Positions 15,293-24,723 are shown, counted from the first letter of the stretch. The stretch: DNA of 64,000 bases from Bacillota bacterium (GCA_023418995.1 JAEZYP010000065.1:62001-126000), one strand, 5' to 3'. Translations and numbers: made by a program. Notes: generated from the letters alone by a model not told the origin.

Positions 15293-16609
15293 CTATTTTC
15301 TTTTTAAAATTCCTTTCACCATAGCAATCTCATCCTGATTCGGAATGATGAGCCTGTAAAACGGCGTTTTGGTAAAGACACAGAAGATAATGATGGAGGA
15401 TAAGCCCTGCAACGTGAGTGTGATAGCGGTAGCGGCGGCGACTCCGTTGATCCCCATGAGCGGAACCAGCAGGATACTGAACAGCAGGTTTGCGACAATA
15501 CCCAAAGCCGTGGGGATAATGTTCAGCTCCGGGCGACCGTAGGCGGCAATGGAATTATTGAGCACCTTCGCATACGAAATAAACACGGAACCGATTATGA
15601 GATATCTTAAAGGCTCCAAAGCGCCGATATACATCGGGAAGATTTTCGGAACAAAGAAGTCCGCAACCCAAACCAAAAGCAGAGCGGAAACCAGCGTGAT
15701 GTAAGTAACCAGCTTGGAGGAAATCAGGGTCAGCTTCAGTTTATCGCTCTTTTCTTTCATGGCGGCAATCCGGCTCATGATTACCATGCTGACGGCGTCG
15801 GGAATAATCCACACCTGCTGCATCATAGTGACCGAAGTGCTATAAACGCCGAATTCGCTCACGCTGTAGCCCCCCTGAACAACGTAACTCCCGAAATTCG
15901 AATTCAAATAGTTCATAATATTGCTGACATGTGCCTTCAGGCTGTATTTCATAATACTGGAGGTATGAACGGGGATATTATCCTCCTCGGCTGGCTGGGG
16001 CATCGGGCCGCTCCACCGCTTTATGCTGTATAACGCCAGCACGATCATAGCCACTGAAATCGCGATGGTCGCCCAGACCCACAGAGCGGCGGACGGATGC
16101 AGAAATATCGTAACAGCCAATGCGAACACAAGAAATCTCTGGATCAGTACGACCATGTTATAGGAGCGAAATTTGTTTTCACCGCGCAGAACGGCAATAC
16201 TGTTGTTCAAGACCACAGAGCTTACGCCGTAAACCACCATGGCTACCAGATAGAGAGGCGGAATAGTCTGAAAGGAAGGCGTGTTCTTTATTACCAAAAG
16301 AACCGCGCTTCCAAGCAGTACAATTGCAACTGAAATCCAAAGTGTTAGCTTCTTGATCGCCGCCCGGGTGTTTTGAATCTTATATCGCGAAACGTAGTAG
16401 ATAATCGCGGAGTTGACGCTTAAACCGAGAATAGTAGAAAAACCGCCGCCCCAAAGCTGAACCGTATTATAAAGCCCCTTTACAGAGGAGCCCACACGGT
16501 TCAGTACCAATACACTGGCTACCAGACTCAAGATGGAACCAAATGCGTTGGTGCCGAATGTATCCAGTGAATCACGAATAATTGAACTTCGAACTATCTT
16601 TTTCTTCAT
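15293..16609 (-). CDS. polysaccharide/lipid flippase-like membrane protein (MOP superfamily)
   Basis: A 438-residue integral membrane protein with about twelve hydrophobic segments and the topology of the Wzx/MATE exporter superfamily; an N-terminal DTFGTNAFGSILSLVASVLVLNRVG and the repeated pattern of two bundles fit oligosaccharide flippases. No glycosyltransferase genes lie beside it, so the cargo cannot be inferred. GGAGTATAG precedes the ATG. Confidence 0.7.
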   Translation of the reverse strand: MKKKIVRSSIIRDSLDTFGTNAFGSILSLVASVLVLNRVGSSVKGLYNTVQLWGGGFSTILGLSVNSAIIYYVSRYKIQNTRAAIKKLTLWISVAIVLLGSAVLLVIKNTPSFQTIPPLYLVAMVVYGVSSVVLNNSIAVLRGENKFRSYNMVVLIQRFLVFALAVTIFLHPSAALWVWATIAISVAMIVLALYSIKRWSGPMPQPAEEDNIPVHTSSIMKYSLKAHVSNIMNYLNSNFGSYVVQGGYSVSEFGVYSTSVTMMQQVWIIPDAVSMVIMSRIAAMKEKSDKLKLTLISSKLVTYITLVSALLLVWVADFFVPKIFPMYIGALEPLRYLIIGSVFISYAKVLNNSIAAYGRPELNIIPTALGIVANLLFSILLVPLMGINGVAAATAITLTLQGLSSIIIFCVFTKTPFYRLIIPNQDEIAMVKGILKRK

Positions 16610-16792
16610 TTACTCTATACTCCATTTTTAAATACTGAAAAACATGAAGTATATTATATCACCTTCATTTTAAGATAACAAGAAATTCATTGTCCGCCTA
16701 TAAACAAAAATATGGAGCCGGGTGAACGCTCGCATTCTTCCGACACCATAAGCCTGTGTTCAATTAAAAAATAACGTTTGATTCCAAACCTG

Positions 16793-17368
16793 CTAATGAT
16801 TCAGCTTTCCCTGAACGTGATTTTTGACCAGAGCGTTGCGAACAGTCAGAAACAGCGGAATGGACACCACGTCGGCGATGACCGCGTTTGTCAGGGTCGT
16901 TGCCGCCTTAACCGTGATTTTCGCGTTGATTACCGGAAGCGCCGAACCGATCAGAAGCTCCTTGACATAGGAATAGCCAAGGTACAACGCACAATAGGTC
17001 AGCGAACCGCAAACCGCCGCAATAATCAGCCGCGAAAGCTTGCTTGCCGTTTTACCGCCGCTGTAAGCGATAATGCCGCAGACAAAAGCCATCAGAAATT
17101 TAAAAGCAAGGGTAAACGGTGCGCTGGAAGCCCAGCCGCCGATTAAATCAAAAATAAAAGAGCCGATGCCTGCCGCCGCCCCGCCGTATATCGGGCCGAG
17201 AATCAGACCGGACAAGATACAGAACACATTCCCCAATCCGATCATAGTTTTATCCCCAAGCACGGGAATGGGAATGTTCAAATAGGTTCCCACCAAAACA
17301 AGCGCACCCATCAGACCGGTTATCGCAATGTTGACGGTTGTATTTCTTTGATTTGCGTTAATTATCAT
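16793..17368 (-). CDS. ECF transporter S component (vitamin uptake), second of a tandem pair
   Basis: A 191-residue protein with about six membrane segments, including the N-terminal ITGLMGALVLVGTYLNIPIPVLG and the GLGNVFCILSGLILGPIYGGAAAGIGSFIFDLIGG motif of substrate-binding ECF S components. The ATG at 17368 follows GGGGGAAA; the frame extends further upstream but without a ribosome site. No energising module (EcfA/EcfT) is nearby, so it should use the shared cellular one. It follows the first S component by about 105 bp. Confidence 0.8.
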   Translation of the reverse strand: MIINANQRNTTVNIAITGLMGALVLVGTYLNIPIPVLGDKTMIGLGNVFCILSGLILGPIYGGAAAGIGSFIFDLIGGWASSAPFTLAFKFLMAFVCGIIAYSGGKTASKLSRLIIAAVCGSLTYCALYLGYSYVKELLIGSALPVINAKITVKAATTLTNAVIADVVSIPLFLTVRNALVKNHVQGKLNH

Positions 17369-17428
17369 ATCGATTTCCCCCAGTTTGCCGGATATCACAA
17401 GTCCGCATGCAATATCCTTATTATATGG

Positions 17429-17463
17429 TAACACCACTGCGGAGCTGTGCCGCCCACAGTGTT
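17429..17463 (-). repeat. intercistronic hairpin between the two S components
   Basis: On the minus strand AACAC...GGGCGG can pair with CTCCGC...GTGTT around a short loop. It may stabilise or process the bicistronic RNA; there is no T run. Confidence 0.3.
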
Positions 17464-17473
17464 TCAAACAGAA

Positions 17474-17992
17474 TTAATGAGCTGAAACGAGCCTGCTCCT
17501 AATGTTCAAACGGTCGAACGCATTCCCGATCATCAGGAAAATTGCCGCGCTGGAGCCGGCCTGAATCAGGTTAGCCGGAATGTTTACAAGCGGAGAAATA
17601 AGGCTGCGGTACAGGATGACCTCGGTAAAGTAATAACCGGAAATACAAATGAGTCCGGCAAAAACCGCTGCGGCGATATTTCTCTTTGTCACTATTTTTT
17701 TGCCCGCAGAGGTAAAGCATAACACTATGGTGCATTTGATTAAGATCGTAGGAATCGCATAAGCAGCTCCGCCGGTTAAAAGATCGGAGAGCGCTTCGCC
17801 AATTCCTCCCGCCGCCACAGCGTACGGAGTAGGCAGAAGGCTGGCGGCCAGGTAAAGGAAGGAGTCTCCCAGATGGATATATCCCCCCGTGGCCGGGGTC
17901 GGAATATGAAGCAGATATGCGGTCACAAGGAAAATCAAAGCCGTAAACATCGCTGTAATTGTAGAAAGCCTGATTGATTTGTTTTGATTCAT
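17474..17992 (-). CDS. ECF transporter S component, TIGR04002-like, first of a tandem pair
   Basis: A 172-residue membrane protein whose N-terminal half (LIFLVTAYLLHIPTPATGGYIHLGDSFLYLAASLLPTPYAVAAGGIGEALSDLLTGG) matches the S-component pattern seen in riboflavin/pyridoxine-type ECF proteins. The ATG at 17992 has AAGGGGAA upstream. It is transcribed divergently from a MocR/PdxR-type regulator only 125 bp away, which suggests that it carries a B6 vitamer; this is inference from known PdxR regulons. Confidence 0.8.
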   Translation of the reverse strand: MNQNKSIRLSTITAMFTALIFLVTAYLLHIPTPATGGYIHLGDSFLYLAASLLPTPYAVAAGGIGEALSDLLTGGAAYAIPTILIKCTIVLCFTSAGKKIVTKRNIAAAVFAGLICISGYYFTEVILYRSLISPLVNIPANLIQAGSSAAIFLMIGNAFDRLNIRSRLVSAH

Positions 17993-18072
17993 AAAAACGG
18001 TTCCCCTTATCCTCTTGCTTTGATTGAAAGCTGTTGTTATAATAATAGCGGATAACTGCATTCATTGATATA

Positions 18073-18103
18073 TACAGTTTATAAAAATATTACAAGTACA
18101 GTT
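18073..18103. promoter_or_regulatory. direct repeats in the divergent MocR-ECF intergenic region
   Basis: TACAGTT occurs at 18073-18079 and 18097-18103, 24 bp apart start to start (about two helical turns), between the divergent genes. PdxR/MocR dimers are known to bind direct repeats, so this is the natural operator candidate. The second copy overlaps the approach to the MocR ribosome site, consistent with autoregulation. Confidence 0.45.
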
Positions 18104-18117
18104 AAGGAGAACCCATT

Positions 18118-19497
18118 ATGATCTATGATTATATCCTGCTGGATACGCAGTCGAATATTCCCCTGTACCAACAGCTTTATTTGGCAATCAAATCAGCAAT
18201 TGAAGCGGGACATCTCGCAAAAGGGGAAAAAATGCCTTCCATCCGCAAGCTTTCACAGGATTTAAAATTAAGCTGTACCACGGTGGACGCTGCCTACCAG
18301 CAGCTTTGCGTGGAAGGCTATCTACAGGCAAAGCCGCAGCGCGGATACTTTGTGATGGCAGTTATACGTTCCGGCATAGAACGGCAGAAAAAGCCGGTGG
18401 TTGGTACAGTCAAAATGAAACGCCCGGGGATTCGCTACAATTTTGGAAGCGACTGCGTGGACAGTGAGAATATCGACATCAAAATATGGCGTCGCCATAT
18501 CCGAGAAGTATTAAATCGTCAGGATATTATTGCTTCTTACGGCGAGCATCAGGGAGAATACGCCCTGCGGGAGGCTCTATCGGCTTACAGTTACGGGGTG
18601 CGCGGCGTGATAGCCGCGCCGGAGCAAATTGTCATCGGAGCGGGAACGCAACCTCTGCTTTCCGTTTTATGCGGTCTGCTAAGCGGCAAAGAAAATTGCG
18701 TTGCAATCGAGGAACCGGGCTTCTTGCAGGCGGAGCAGGTGTTCTCCGACGCTGGAATCAGGGTGCTGCATCTTCCCGCGGATGAAAGCGGAATCAGTAT
18801 TGCGGCGTTAAAGGAAAGCGGTACGGGGCTGGTGTTCGTCAGTCCTTCCAACCGGATACTAACCGGCACCAGCATCCCAATGAACCGGCGCTACGAGCTG
18901 CTGGAGTGGGCGGAGGAAACCGGAGGAATCCTGATTGAGGACGATTATAACGGGGAGCTGCGTTACAAAGCGCGACCCATCCCAGCGATGCAGGGAATGG
19001 GAAACGGGCGGAACATTGTTTACCTCGGCTCCTTTTCCAAGCTGCTCCTCCCCTCTGTGCGTGTCGGCTATATGGTGCTTCCCCCACTCCTGCTTGAGCG
19101 TTACCGGGAACGGGCAAGCCACTACAACCAAACCGCCTCTAAAATCGAACAACTCGCGCTCAGCCGTTACGTGGAGGACGGACAGATGGAACGCCAGCTC
19201 AGAAGGCTGCGAAAACTTTACCTCATGAAAAGCTCCGCCCTGGCAGAAGCGCTCGAAAACGCGTTCGGCGATAAAATTCAGATCATGCTGGAGGAAACGC
19301 CGCTTTGCCTTGCCGTTTCTGTCAGCACGGAAAAGACCTCGCTGGAGCTCTGCGAGCTGGCGCAGCGGGAAGGCGTTCGGGTCATGATGATGCAGAGCGA
19401 TTGTACAAAGGTGATGCTCGGATTTGCGGGAATCCCGCTGGATGATATACAACCGGCGGTCGCCTGCCTGAAAAAAGCCTGGAGCTTCCTTGGATAA
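18118..19497 (+). CDS. MocR/PdxR-type regulator (GntR wHTH fused to PLP aminotransferase fold)
   Basis: A 459-residue fusion: a GntR winged helix at residues 10-80 (SIRKLSQDLKLSCTTVDAAYQQL) and a fold-type-I aminotransferase domain from about 105 to the end, with the PLP lysine in GSFSKLLLPSVRVGYM (about residue 306). In PdxR proteins PLP acts as effector and the regulator controls B6 synthesis or uptake; here the divergent partners are ECF S components, not pdxST. The pairing supports a B6-uptake role. AAGGAG precedes the ATG. Confidence 0.85.
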   Translation: MIYDYILLDTQSNIPLYQQLYLAIKSAIEAGHLAKGEKMPSIRKLSQDLKLSCTTVDAAYQQLCVEGYLQAKPQRGYFVMAVIRSGIERQKKPVVGTVKMKRPGIRYNFGSDCVDSENIDIKIWRRHIREVLNRQDIIASYGEHQGEYALREALSAYSYGVRGVIAAPEQIVIGAGTQPLLSVLCGLLSGKENCVAIEEPGFLQAEQVFSDAGIRVLHLPADESGISIAALKESGTGLVFVSPSNRILTGTSIPMNRRYELLEWAEETGGILIEDDYNGELRYKARPIPAMQGMGNGRNIVYLGSFSKLLLPSVRVGYMVLPPLLLERYRERASHYNQTASKIEQLALSRYVEDGQMERQLRRLRKLYLMKSSALAEALENAFGDKIQIMLEETPLCLAVSVSTEKTSLELCELAQREGVRVMMMQSDCTKVMLGFAGIPLDDIQPAVACLKKAWSFLG

Positions 19498-19499
19498 GG

Positions 19500-19671
19500 T
19501 TGTTATTTTACCCTGTGTGTAGTACAATAAAAATCGGTTTAATTTGAAACGGGCAAAAAGAGGAATTGCTGACGAGTGCTGATAAAAGACGAATTAAATG
19601 TCTCGCAATCCTCCCCGCAATATGATATAGTTAAGTGATAAAGCAATTTTCGACCTGCCGCAGAATCTGCG
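19500..19671 (+). other. aspS upstream region with an extra promoter-like element and paired segments
   Basis: TTGTTA (19500-19505) and TACAAT (19523-19528) are spaced by 17 bases. Downstream GAGGAATTGC can pair with GCAATCCTC (about 19570-19615), and CCGCAGAATCTGCGG (19657-19671) is a small hairpin. No T-box core was found. It may be an aspS leader or a short independent transcript. Confidence 0.35.
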
Positions 19672-19679
19672 GTGTTTAG

Positions 19680-19708
19680 TTGAAACGCTATAAAATTCAT
19701 GCTATAAT
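19680..19708 (+). promoter_or_regulatory. promoter of aspS-gatCAB
   Basis: TTGAAA at 19680-19685 and TATAAT at 19703-19708, 17-base spacer; start expected about 35 bases before the aspS ATG. Confidence 0.7.
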
Positions 19709-19751
19709 TATACTTTATAAAAAGAAAGCAATTAAAGGGGACTAAGGGAAA

Positions 19752-21509
19752 ATGATTTGTGTCAATCAATATCGCACGCATCTGTGCGGCGAAATCAGCG
19801 AGAACGATATCGGCAAAGCAGTTCGGGTAGCGGGCTGGGTTGAAAATATTCGCGACCACGGCGGCGTTAAATTTATCGATTTACGGGACCACTATGGCGT
19901 CGTTCAAATCGTAATCTATGACGATAATCTGCTGAATAATGTCACAAAGGAATGCACGCTTACCGCTTCCGGCACGGTAGTGCTGAGAGACGAAGACACG
20001 ATTAACCCCAAAATTGCCACTGGTACGGTCGAGGTAAAGGTAACTGCTTTAACCGTTTTGGGCAAAGCGCTCTCCAACCTGCCGTTTGAAATTGACTCCT
20101 CCAAGGATACTAAGGAGGACGTTCGCTTAAAATACCGCTATCTTGATTTGAGGAACCCAAAGGTTCATCAGAATATTGTTCTGCGCTCCCAGATAATTTC
20201 CTTTTTGCGCAGCAAGATGACAGAAATGGGCTTCCTCGAGGTACAAACCCCGATTCTTTCCGCTTCCTCCCCGGAGGGCGCTCGCGATTATCTGATTCCA
20301 AGCCGCAAGCATGCCGGCAAGTTTTACGCACTGCCGCAAGCGCCGCAGCTCTTTAAGCAGTTATTAATGGTCTCTGGCTTTGACCGTTACTTCCAGATCG
20401 CGCCCTGCTTCCGTGACGAGGACGCGAGAGCAGACCGTTCCCCGGGCGAGTTCTATCAGCTTGATTTTGAAATGGCGTTTGCCACACAGGAGGATGTATT
20501 CTCCATCGCTCAAGAGGTTCTGGGCGAAGCCTTCGCCAGATTCTCGGATAAAAAGGTATCCTCCGCGCCGTTTGTCCGCATTCCGTTCGCCGAGTCCATG
20601 CTGAAATACGGCACGGATAAGCCTGATTTGCGTAATCCTTTGGAAATTATCGATATTTCCGATATTTTTGACAACACAACCTTTGCCCCATTTAAAAACA
20701 AGACAATTCGTGCAATTAACGTACCGAACTGCGCGGGTCAGCCGAAAAGCTTCTTTGAGAACATGCTTAAATTTGCGGAAGAAATCGGCATGAAGGGGCT
20801 TGGCTATATCAGCGTTACCGAGAACAACGAATATAAAGGGCCGATTAACAAGTTCCTGCCCGATGACAAGCGCGAAGAGCTGGTTCGCCGCGCGGAGCTA
20901 AAGCCCGGATGTGTTATCTTCTTCATTGCGGATGAGAAGGATATAGCGCCGAAGCTCGCGGGGCAAATCCGTACCGAGCTTGGCAGACGTTTAAACCTTA
21001 TCGACGAGGATTCGTTTAAAATGTGCTTTATCGTTGACTTCCCGATGTACGAAATTGATGAGGAAACCGGAAACTACATCTTTACCCATAATCCGTTTTC
21101 CATGCCGCAGGGCGGGATGGATGCGCTACTGAATAAAAGGCCGGAAGAAATTTTGGCTTACCAGTATGATATCGTCTGCAACGGCGTAGAACTCTCCTCC
21201 GGCGCCGTGAGGAACCACGATCTCGAAATCATGGTTAAGGCGTTCGAAATTGCAGGCTACACCGAAGAGGACATTCAGGCGAAATTTACTTCCTTATACA
21301 ACGCATTTAAATACGGTGCACCGCCGCATGCCGGAATGGCGCCGGGCGTTGACCGCATGATTATGCTGCTTACCGGAGAAGAAAACATTCGCGAGGTAAT
21401 CGCGTTCCCTATGAATTCCAACGCGCAGGATGTGCTGATGGGTGCGCCGAACGAGGTCACCGAGCAGCAGCTCCGCGAGGTTCATATCAAACTGAGAACA
21501 CAGAATTAA
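19752..21509 (+). CDS. aspS: aspartyl-tRNA synthetase, probably non-discriminating
   Basis: A 585-residue class II synthetase: an N-terminal OB fold for the anticodon (residues 1-105), class II motif 2 (FRDEDARADRSPGEFYQLDFEMAF), a GAD insertion domain (about 280-410), and motif 3 (GMAPGVDRMIMLL). His36 in NIRDHGG occupies the position of His31 of the Pseudomonas non-discriminating enzyme, where E. coli AspRS has Leu; together with the downstream gatCAB this suggests that it charges both tRNA-Asp and tRNA-Asn. The discrimination call is inference. Confidence 0.95.
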   Translation: MICVNQYRTHLCGEISENDIGKAVRVAGWVENIRDHGGVKFIDLRDHYGVVQIVIYDDNLLNNVTKECTLTASGTVVLRDEDTINPKIATGTVEVKVTALTVLGKALSNLPFEIDSSKDTKEDVRLKYRYLDLRNPKVHQNIVLRSQIISFLRSKMTEMGFLEVQTPILSASSPEGARDYLIPSRKHAGKFYALPQAPQLFKQLLMVSGFDRYFQIAPCFRDEDARADRSPGEFYQLDFEMAFATQEDVFSIAQEVLGEAFARFSDKKVSSAPFVRIPFAESMLKYGTDKPDLRNPLEIIDISDIFDNTTFAPFKNKTIRAINVPNCAGQPKSFFENMLKFAEEIGMKGLGYISVTENNEYKGPINKFLPDDKREELVRRAELKPGCVIFFIADEKDIAPKLAGQIRTELGRRLNLIDEDSFKMCFIVDFPMYEIDEETGNYIFTHNPFSMPQGGMDALLNKRPEEILAYQYDIVCNGVELSSGAVRNHDLEIMVKAFEIAGYTEEDIQAKFTSLYNAFKYGAPPHAGMAPGVDRMIMLLTGEENIREVIAFPMNSNAQDVLMGAPNEVTEQQLREVHIKLRTQN

Positions 21510-21535
21510 TCGAGTAATTCAAAGGGGGGCTTTCT

Positions 21536-21814
21536 GTGGTAACACACGAGGAAATATTAAAGATTGCAAAGCTAGCAAAGCTGTCAGTCAGCGAGGAAGA
21601 GCTGGAACGTCTGACAAAGGATATGAACGAAATCATCGAGTTTGCCGACACAATTAACGCGGTGAGCACTGATGCTTCCGATTTTGACAATATCAACAAT
21701 CTTTCCAACGCGTTCCGCGAAGATGAGGTTGTTCCCTCCTATAATCCGGAGGAAATCCTGAAAAACGCTCCAAACCAGGAAGACGGCTATTTCCTGGTAA
21801 AAAAGCGCGCGTAG
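21536..21814 (+). CDS. gatC: Asp/Glu-tRNA amidotransferase subunit C
   Basis: A 92-residue GatC: EEILKIAKLAKLSVSEEELERL at the N-terminus and the C-terminal FREDEVVPSYNPEEILKNAPNQEDGYFLVKK are the family blocks that wrap GatA and GatB. It follows aspS by 26 bp and precedes gatA by 9 bp. The start codon is a GTG preceded by AAAGGGGGG. Confidence 0.92.
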   Translation: MVTHEEILKIAKLAKLSVSEEELERLTKDMNEIIEFADTINAVSTDASDFDNINNLSNAFREDEVVPSYNPEEILKNAPNQEDGYFLVKKRA

Positions 21815-21823
21815 GAGGATAAA

Positions 21824-23293
21824 ATGAACGGTTACGGAAAAATAAAAAAGCTAAGCGAAATGCTGGCTTCCAAACAAATCAGCTGTGCTGAGCTAACGCA
21901 AAGTTACCTTAACGCTGTAGAGGGTGAAAACGGAAGGCTGAACGCCTATGTGAAAACAACCGCCGATATTGCGCTGAAAACCGCAAAGCAGGTGGATAAA
22001 AAAATTGCTTCTGGAGAAACTCTTCTTCCGCTCGAGGGAATCCCGATGACGCTCAAGGACAACATTTCCACAAAGGGGATCGAGACGTCCTGCTGCTCTA
22101 AAATATTGGAAGGCTATGTGCCGATTTATAACGCTACGGTGTGGGAGCTTCTTCAGAAACAAAACGCCGTGCTCCTCGGTAAAACCAATATGGATGAATT
22201 CGCAATGGGCTCCTCCTGTGAAACCTCCCGTTTCGGCGGTGCGCTGAATCCTCATGACGTTTCCCGCGTTGCGGGTGGAAGCTCCGGCGGCGTCGCCTCC
22301 GCAGTGGGCGGTAACCTTGCCGTTTACGGTCTCGGCTCCGATACAGGCGGCTCTATTCGTCAGCCCGCAAGCTTCTGCGGACTGGTTGGCTTAAAGCCGA
22401 CCTACGGCGCGGTATCGCGCTACGGGCTGATTGCCTATGCCTCCAGCTTTGACCAGATCGGACCAATTACCACCAGCGTGGCGGACGCCGCTCTGGTCTA
22501 CGACGCGATTTCCATATACGATGAAAAGGACTCTACCTCGCGCGGAAAGGTTACGGCCCCTGTCAGCGAAAGTCTGGGAAAGAGCATTAAGGGTATGAAA
22601 ATCGGAATCGCGAAGGAGTACTTTGACGGAATCCGCGACGATGTAAACGACGCAATCCAAGCTGCCTTGAAGGTTTATGAATCCCTCGGCGCGCAGATCG
22701 TCTATTTTGATATGCCGTCGCTGAAATACAGCCTGCCGGTATACTACATTCTTGCCTGTGCGGAGGCATCCTCAAACCTAGGTCGTTATGACGGAATCCG
22801 GTACGGCTATCATACACCGCATTACGCCGACCGTGACGAAATGGTATGCAAAACAAGAAGCGAGGGCTTCGGCGACGAAGTCAAACGCAGAATTCTTCTC
22901 GGAACCTATGTATTAAGCTCCGGCTATTATGACGCTTATTATAAAAAAGCGCAGAACCTGCGCGGAACACTGGTAAAGGCCTTTAAGGACGCGTTTGAAA
23001 AATGTGATGTCATTCTGGCCCCCACCGTGCCGATGACCGCTTTCCCCCTTAACTTTACCGCGCAGGACTCAGTAGAGACCTATCTGACCGACATCTGCAC
23101 CGTTCCGGTGAATATTGCTGGGCTTCCGGGTATTTCGGTGCCTTGCGGCTTTGACGCTTCCGGTCTGCCAATCGGGATGCAGCTGATTGGCAACAGCTTC
23201 TGTGAAGCTGCTATTCTGAACGCGGCTTATCAATACGAAGCGGCGGCAAGGGAAACCACATTCCGGACCGCGGACATGGGGGTTAAGCTATGA
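21824..23293 (+). CDS. gatA: Asp/Glu-tRNA amidotransferase subunit A (glutaminase)
   Basis: A 489-residue amidase-signature enzyme. The Ser-cisSer-Lys triad is visible: Lys about 77 (LKDNIS), cis-Ser about 152 (GGSSGG) and nucleophile Ser about 176 (GSDTGGSIR). It releases ammonia from glutamine for GatB to amidate Asp-tRNA-Asn and Glu-tRNA-Gln. It overlaps gatB by four bases (ATGA). Confidence 0.96.
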   Translation: MNGYGKIKKLSEMLASKQISCAELTQSYLNAVEGENGRLNAYVKTTADIALKTAKQVDKKIASGETLLPLEGIPMTLKDNISTKGIETSCCSKILEGYVPIYNATVWELLQKQNAVLLGKTNMDEFAMGSSCETSRFGGALNPHDVSRVAGGSSGGVASAVGGNLAVYGLGSDTGGSIRQPASFCGLVGLKPTYGAVSRYGLIAYASSFDQIGPITTSVADAALVYDAISIYDEKDSTSRGKVTAPVSESLGKSIKGMKIGIAKEYFDGIRDDVNDAIQAALKVYESLGAQIVYFDMPSLKYSLPVYYILACAEASSNLGRYDGIRYGYHTPHYADRDEMVCKTRSEGFGDEVKRRILLGTYVLSSGYYDAYYKKAQNLRGTLVKAFKDAFEKCDVILAPTVPMTAFPLNFTAQDSVETYLTDICTVPVNIAGLPGISVPCGFDASGLPIGMQLIGNSFCEAAILNAAYQYEAAARETTFRTADMGVKL

Positions 23294-24708
23294 TAAAATA
23301 TGAACTGGTATCGGGTCTTGAAACCCATATCGAATTGAATACAAATACAAAAATATTCTGCTCCTGCTCCACAGAATTCGGCGGCGAGCCAAACACACAC
23401 TGCTGCCCGATTTGCATCGGGTTGCCGGGAACTCTCCCTAAACTCAACCGGGCGGTTGTGGAATACGCCGTTATGGCCGGACTCGCAACACACTGTGAGA
23501 TCAGCCCGATTTCCAAAATGGACCGCAAAAACTATGTATACCCCGACCTGCCAAAAGCGTATCAGATATCTCAGTTTGATATGCCGCTGTGCAAAAACGG
23601 GTATGTAGAGCTTTCTAACGGCAGAAAAATCCGCATTAACCGCATCCATATCGAGGAGGACGCCGGCAAGCTGGTTCACCAGCGCGGCAACACCTATGTG
23701 GACTACAACCGAGGCGGAGTACCGCTGATTGAAATTGTTTCCGAACCGGATATCCGCAGTATTGAGGAAGCAAAAGAGTATTTGGAAAAGCTGCAGCACA
23801 TCATGCGCTATATCGGAATTTCCGACTGCAAGATGCAGGAGGGTTCCCTGCGCTGCGACGTAAACATTTCCGTTCGCCCGGAGGGTACGGAAAAGCTCGG
23901 CACAAGAACCGAAATTAAAAACATGAACTCCTTTACGCTTATGACCAAGGCGATGAATTACGAAATCAGCCGCCAAATTGACCTGCTGCAAAGCGGAGAA
24001 GCCATTACACAGGAAACGCGCCGCTACAATGAAGAGGACGACTGCACCGAAAGCATGCGCGGTAAAGAGGACGCGGATGATTACCGCTATTTTCGCGAGC
24101 CTGACCTTGTTACCATCGATGTTGCCGATCAGCTGGTGGAACGCCTGAAAGCCAAAATGCCGGAAAACCCCGACGTTAAGCTCAGCCGCTACGTTGACGA
24201 GCTTGGTCTGACGGAGACCGACGCCCAGCTGCTAATTAAATACCGCCGGATTGCGGAATATTTTGAAGCGGCTTCCCACGGCGTTAAAAATCCGAAGGTA
24301 ATTTCGAACTGCATTATTGGTCAAATTTTCAGCCGTCTTGACGGCGATTCCGCGAAGGAACGCTTCGAGGTAGCTGTCTCCCCCGAAAATCTGCAACAGC
24401 TTGTAAAGCTGTTGGATGACGGAAAGATTAAGATGAACCTGCTGAAAGCTACGCTGGAGAAGATGCTGGACACGGGAAAATCGGCTACAGAATTTATCAG
24501 CGAAAGCGATATGGGCGGCATGGACGAGAATGCCCTAAAAATGCTCTGTGAGCAGGCTATTGCCGATAATCAGGCTGCGGCGGCAGATTACCGCAGCGGC
24601 AAGGAAAAGGCGCTGAAGGCGATTCTGGGCGCGGTTATGAAAGCAACGCGCGGTCGTGCTGACGCGGTTCAGGCGGAGCAGCTGTTGATTCAGCTGTTGC
24701 AAAAATAA
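23290..24708 (+). CDS. gatB: Asp/Glu-tRNA amidotransferase subunit B (kinase/transamidase)
   Basis: A 472-residue GatB with the N-terminal GLETHIELNTNTKIFCSC motif, zinc-type cysteines (CSC...CCPIC), the GTRTEIKNMNSF block and the C-terminal Yqey-like tRNA-binding helices. It phosphorylates the misacylated tRNA carboxylate and adds ammonia from GatA. The operon structure aspS-gatC-gatA-gatB places Asn-tRNA (and probably Gln-tRNA) formation under one promoter. A terminator follows 16 bp downstream. Confidence 0.96.
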   Translation: MIKYELVSGLETHIELNTNTKIFCSCSTEFGGEPNTHCCPICIGLPGTLPKLNRAVVEYAVMAGLATHCEISPISKMDRKNYVYPDLPKAYQISQFDMPLCKNGYVELSNGRKIRINRIHIEEDAGKLVHQRGNTYVDYNRGGVPLIEIVSEPDIRSIEEAKEYLEKLQHIMRYIGISDCKMQEGSLRCDVNISVRPEGTEKLGTRTEIKNMNSFTLMTKAMNYEISRQIDLLQSGEAITQETRRYNEEDDCTESMRGKEDADDYRYFREPDLVTIDVADQLVERLKAKMPENPDVKLSRYVDELGLTETDAQLLIKYRRIAEYFEAASHGVKNPKVISNCIIGQIFSRLDGDSAKERFEVAVSPENLQQLVKLLDDGKIKMNLLKATLEKMLDTGKSATEFISESDMGGMDENALKMLCEQAIADNQAAAADYRSGKEKALKAILGAVMKATRGRADAVQAEQLLIQLLQK

Positions 24709-24723
24709 GATCAAACAAATGGA

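Noticed and set aside
19497..19752. T-box leader for aspS.
   Set aside because: No AGGGTGGNACCGCG-type antiterminator core and no specifier loop were found.
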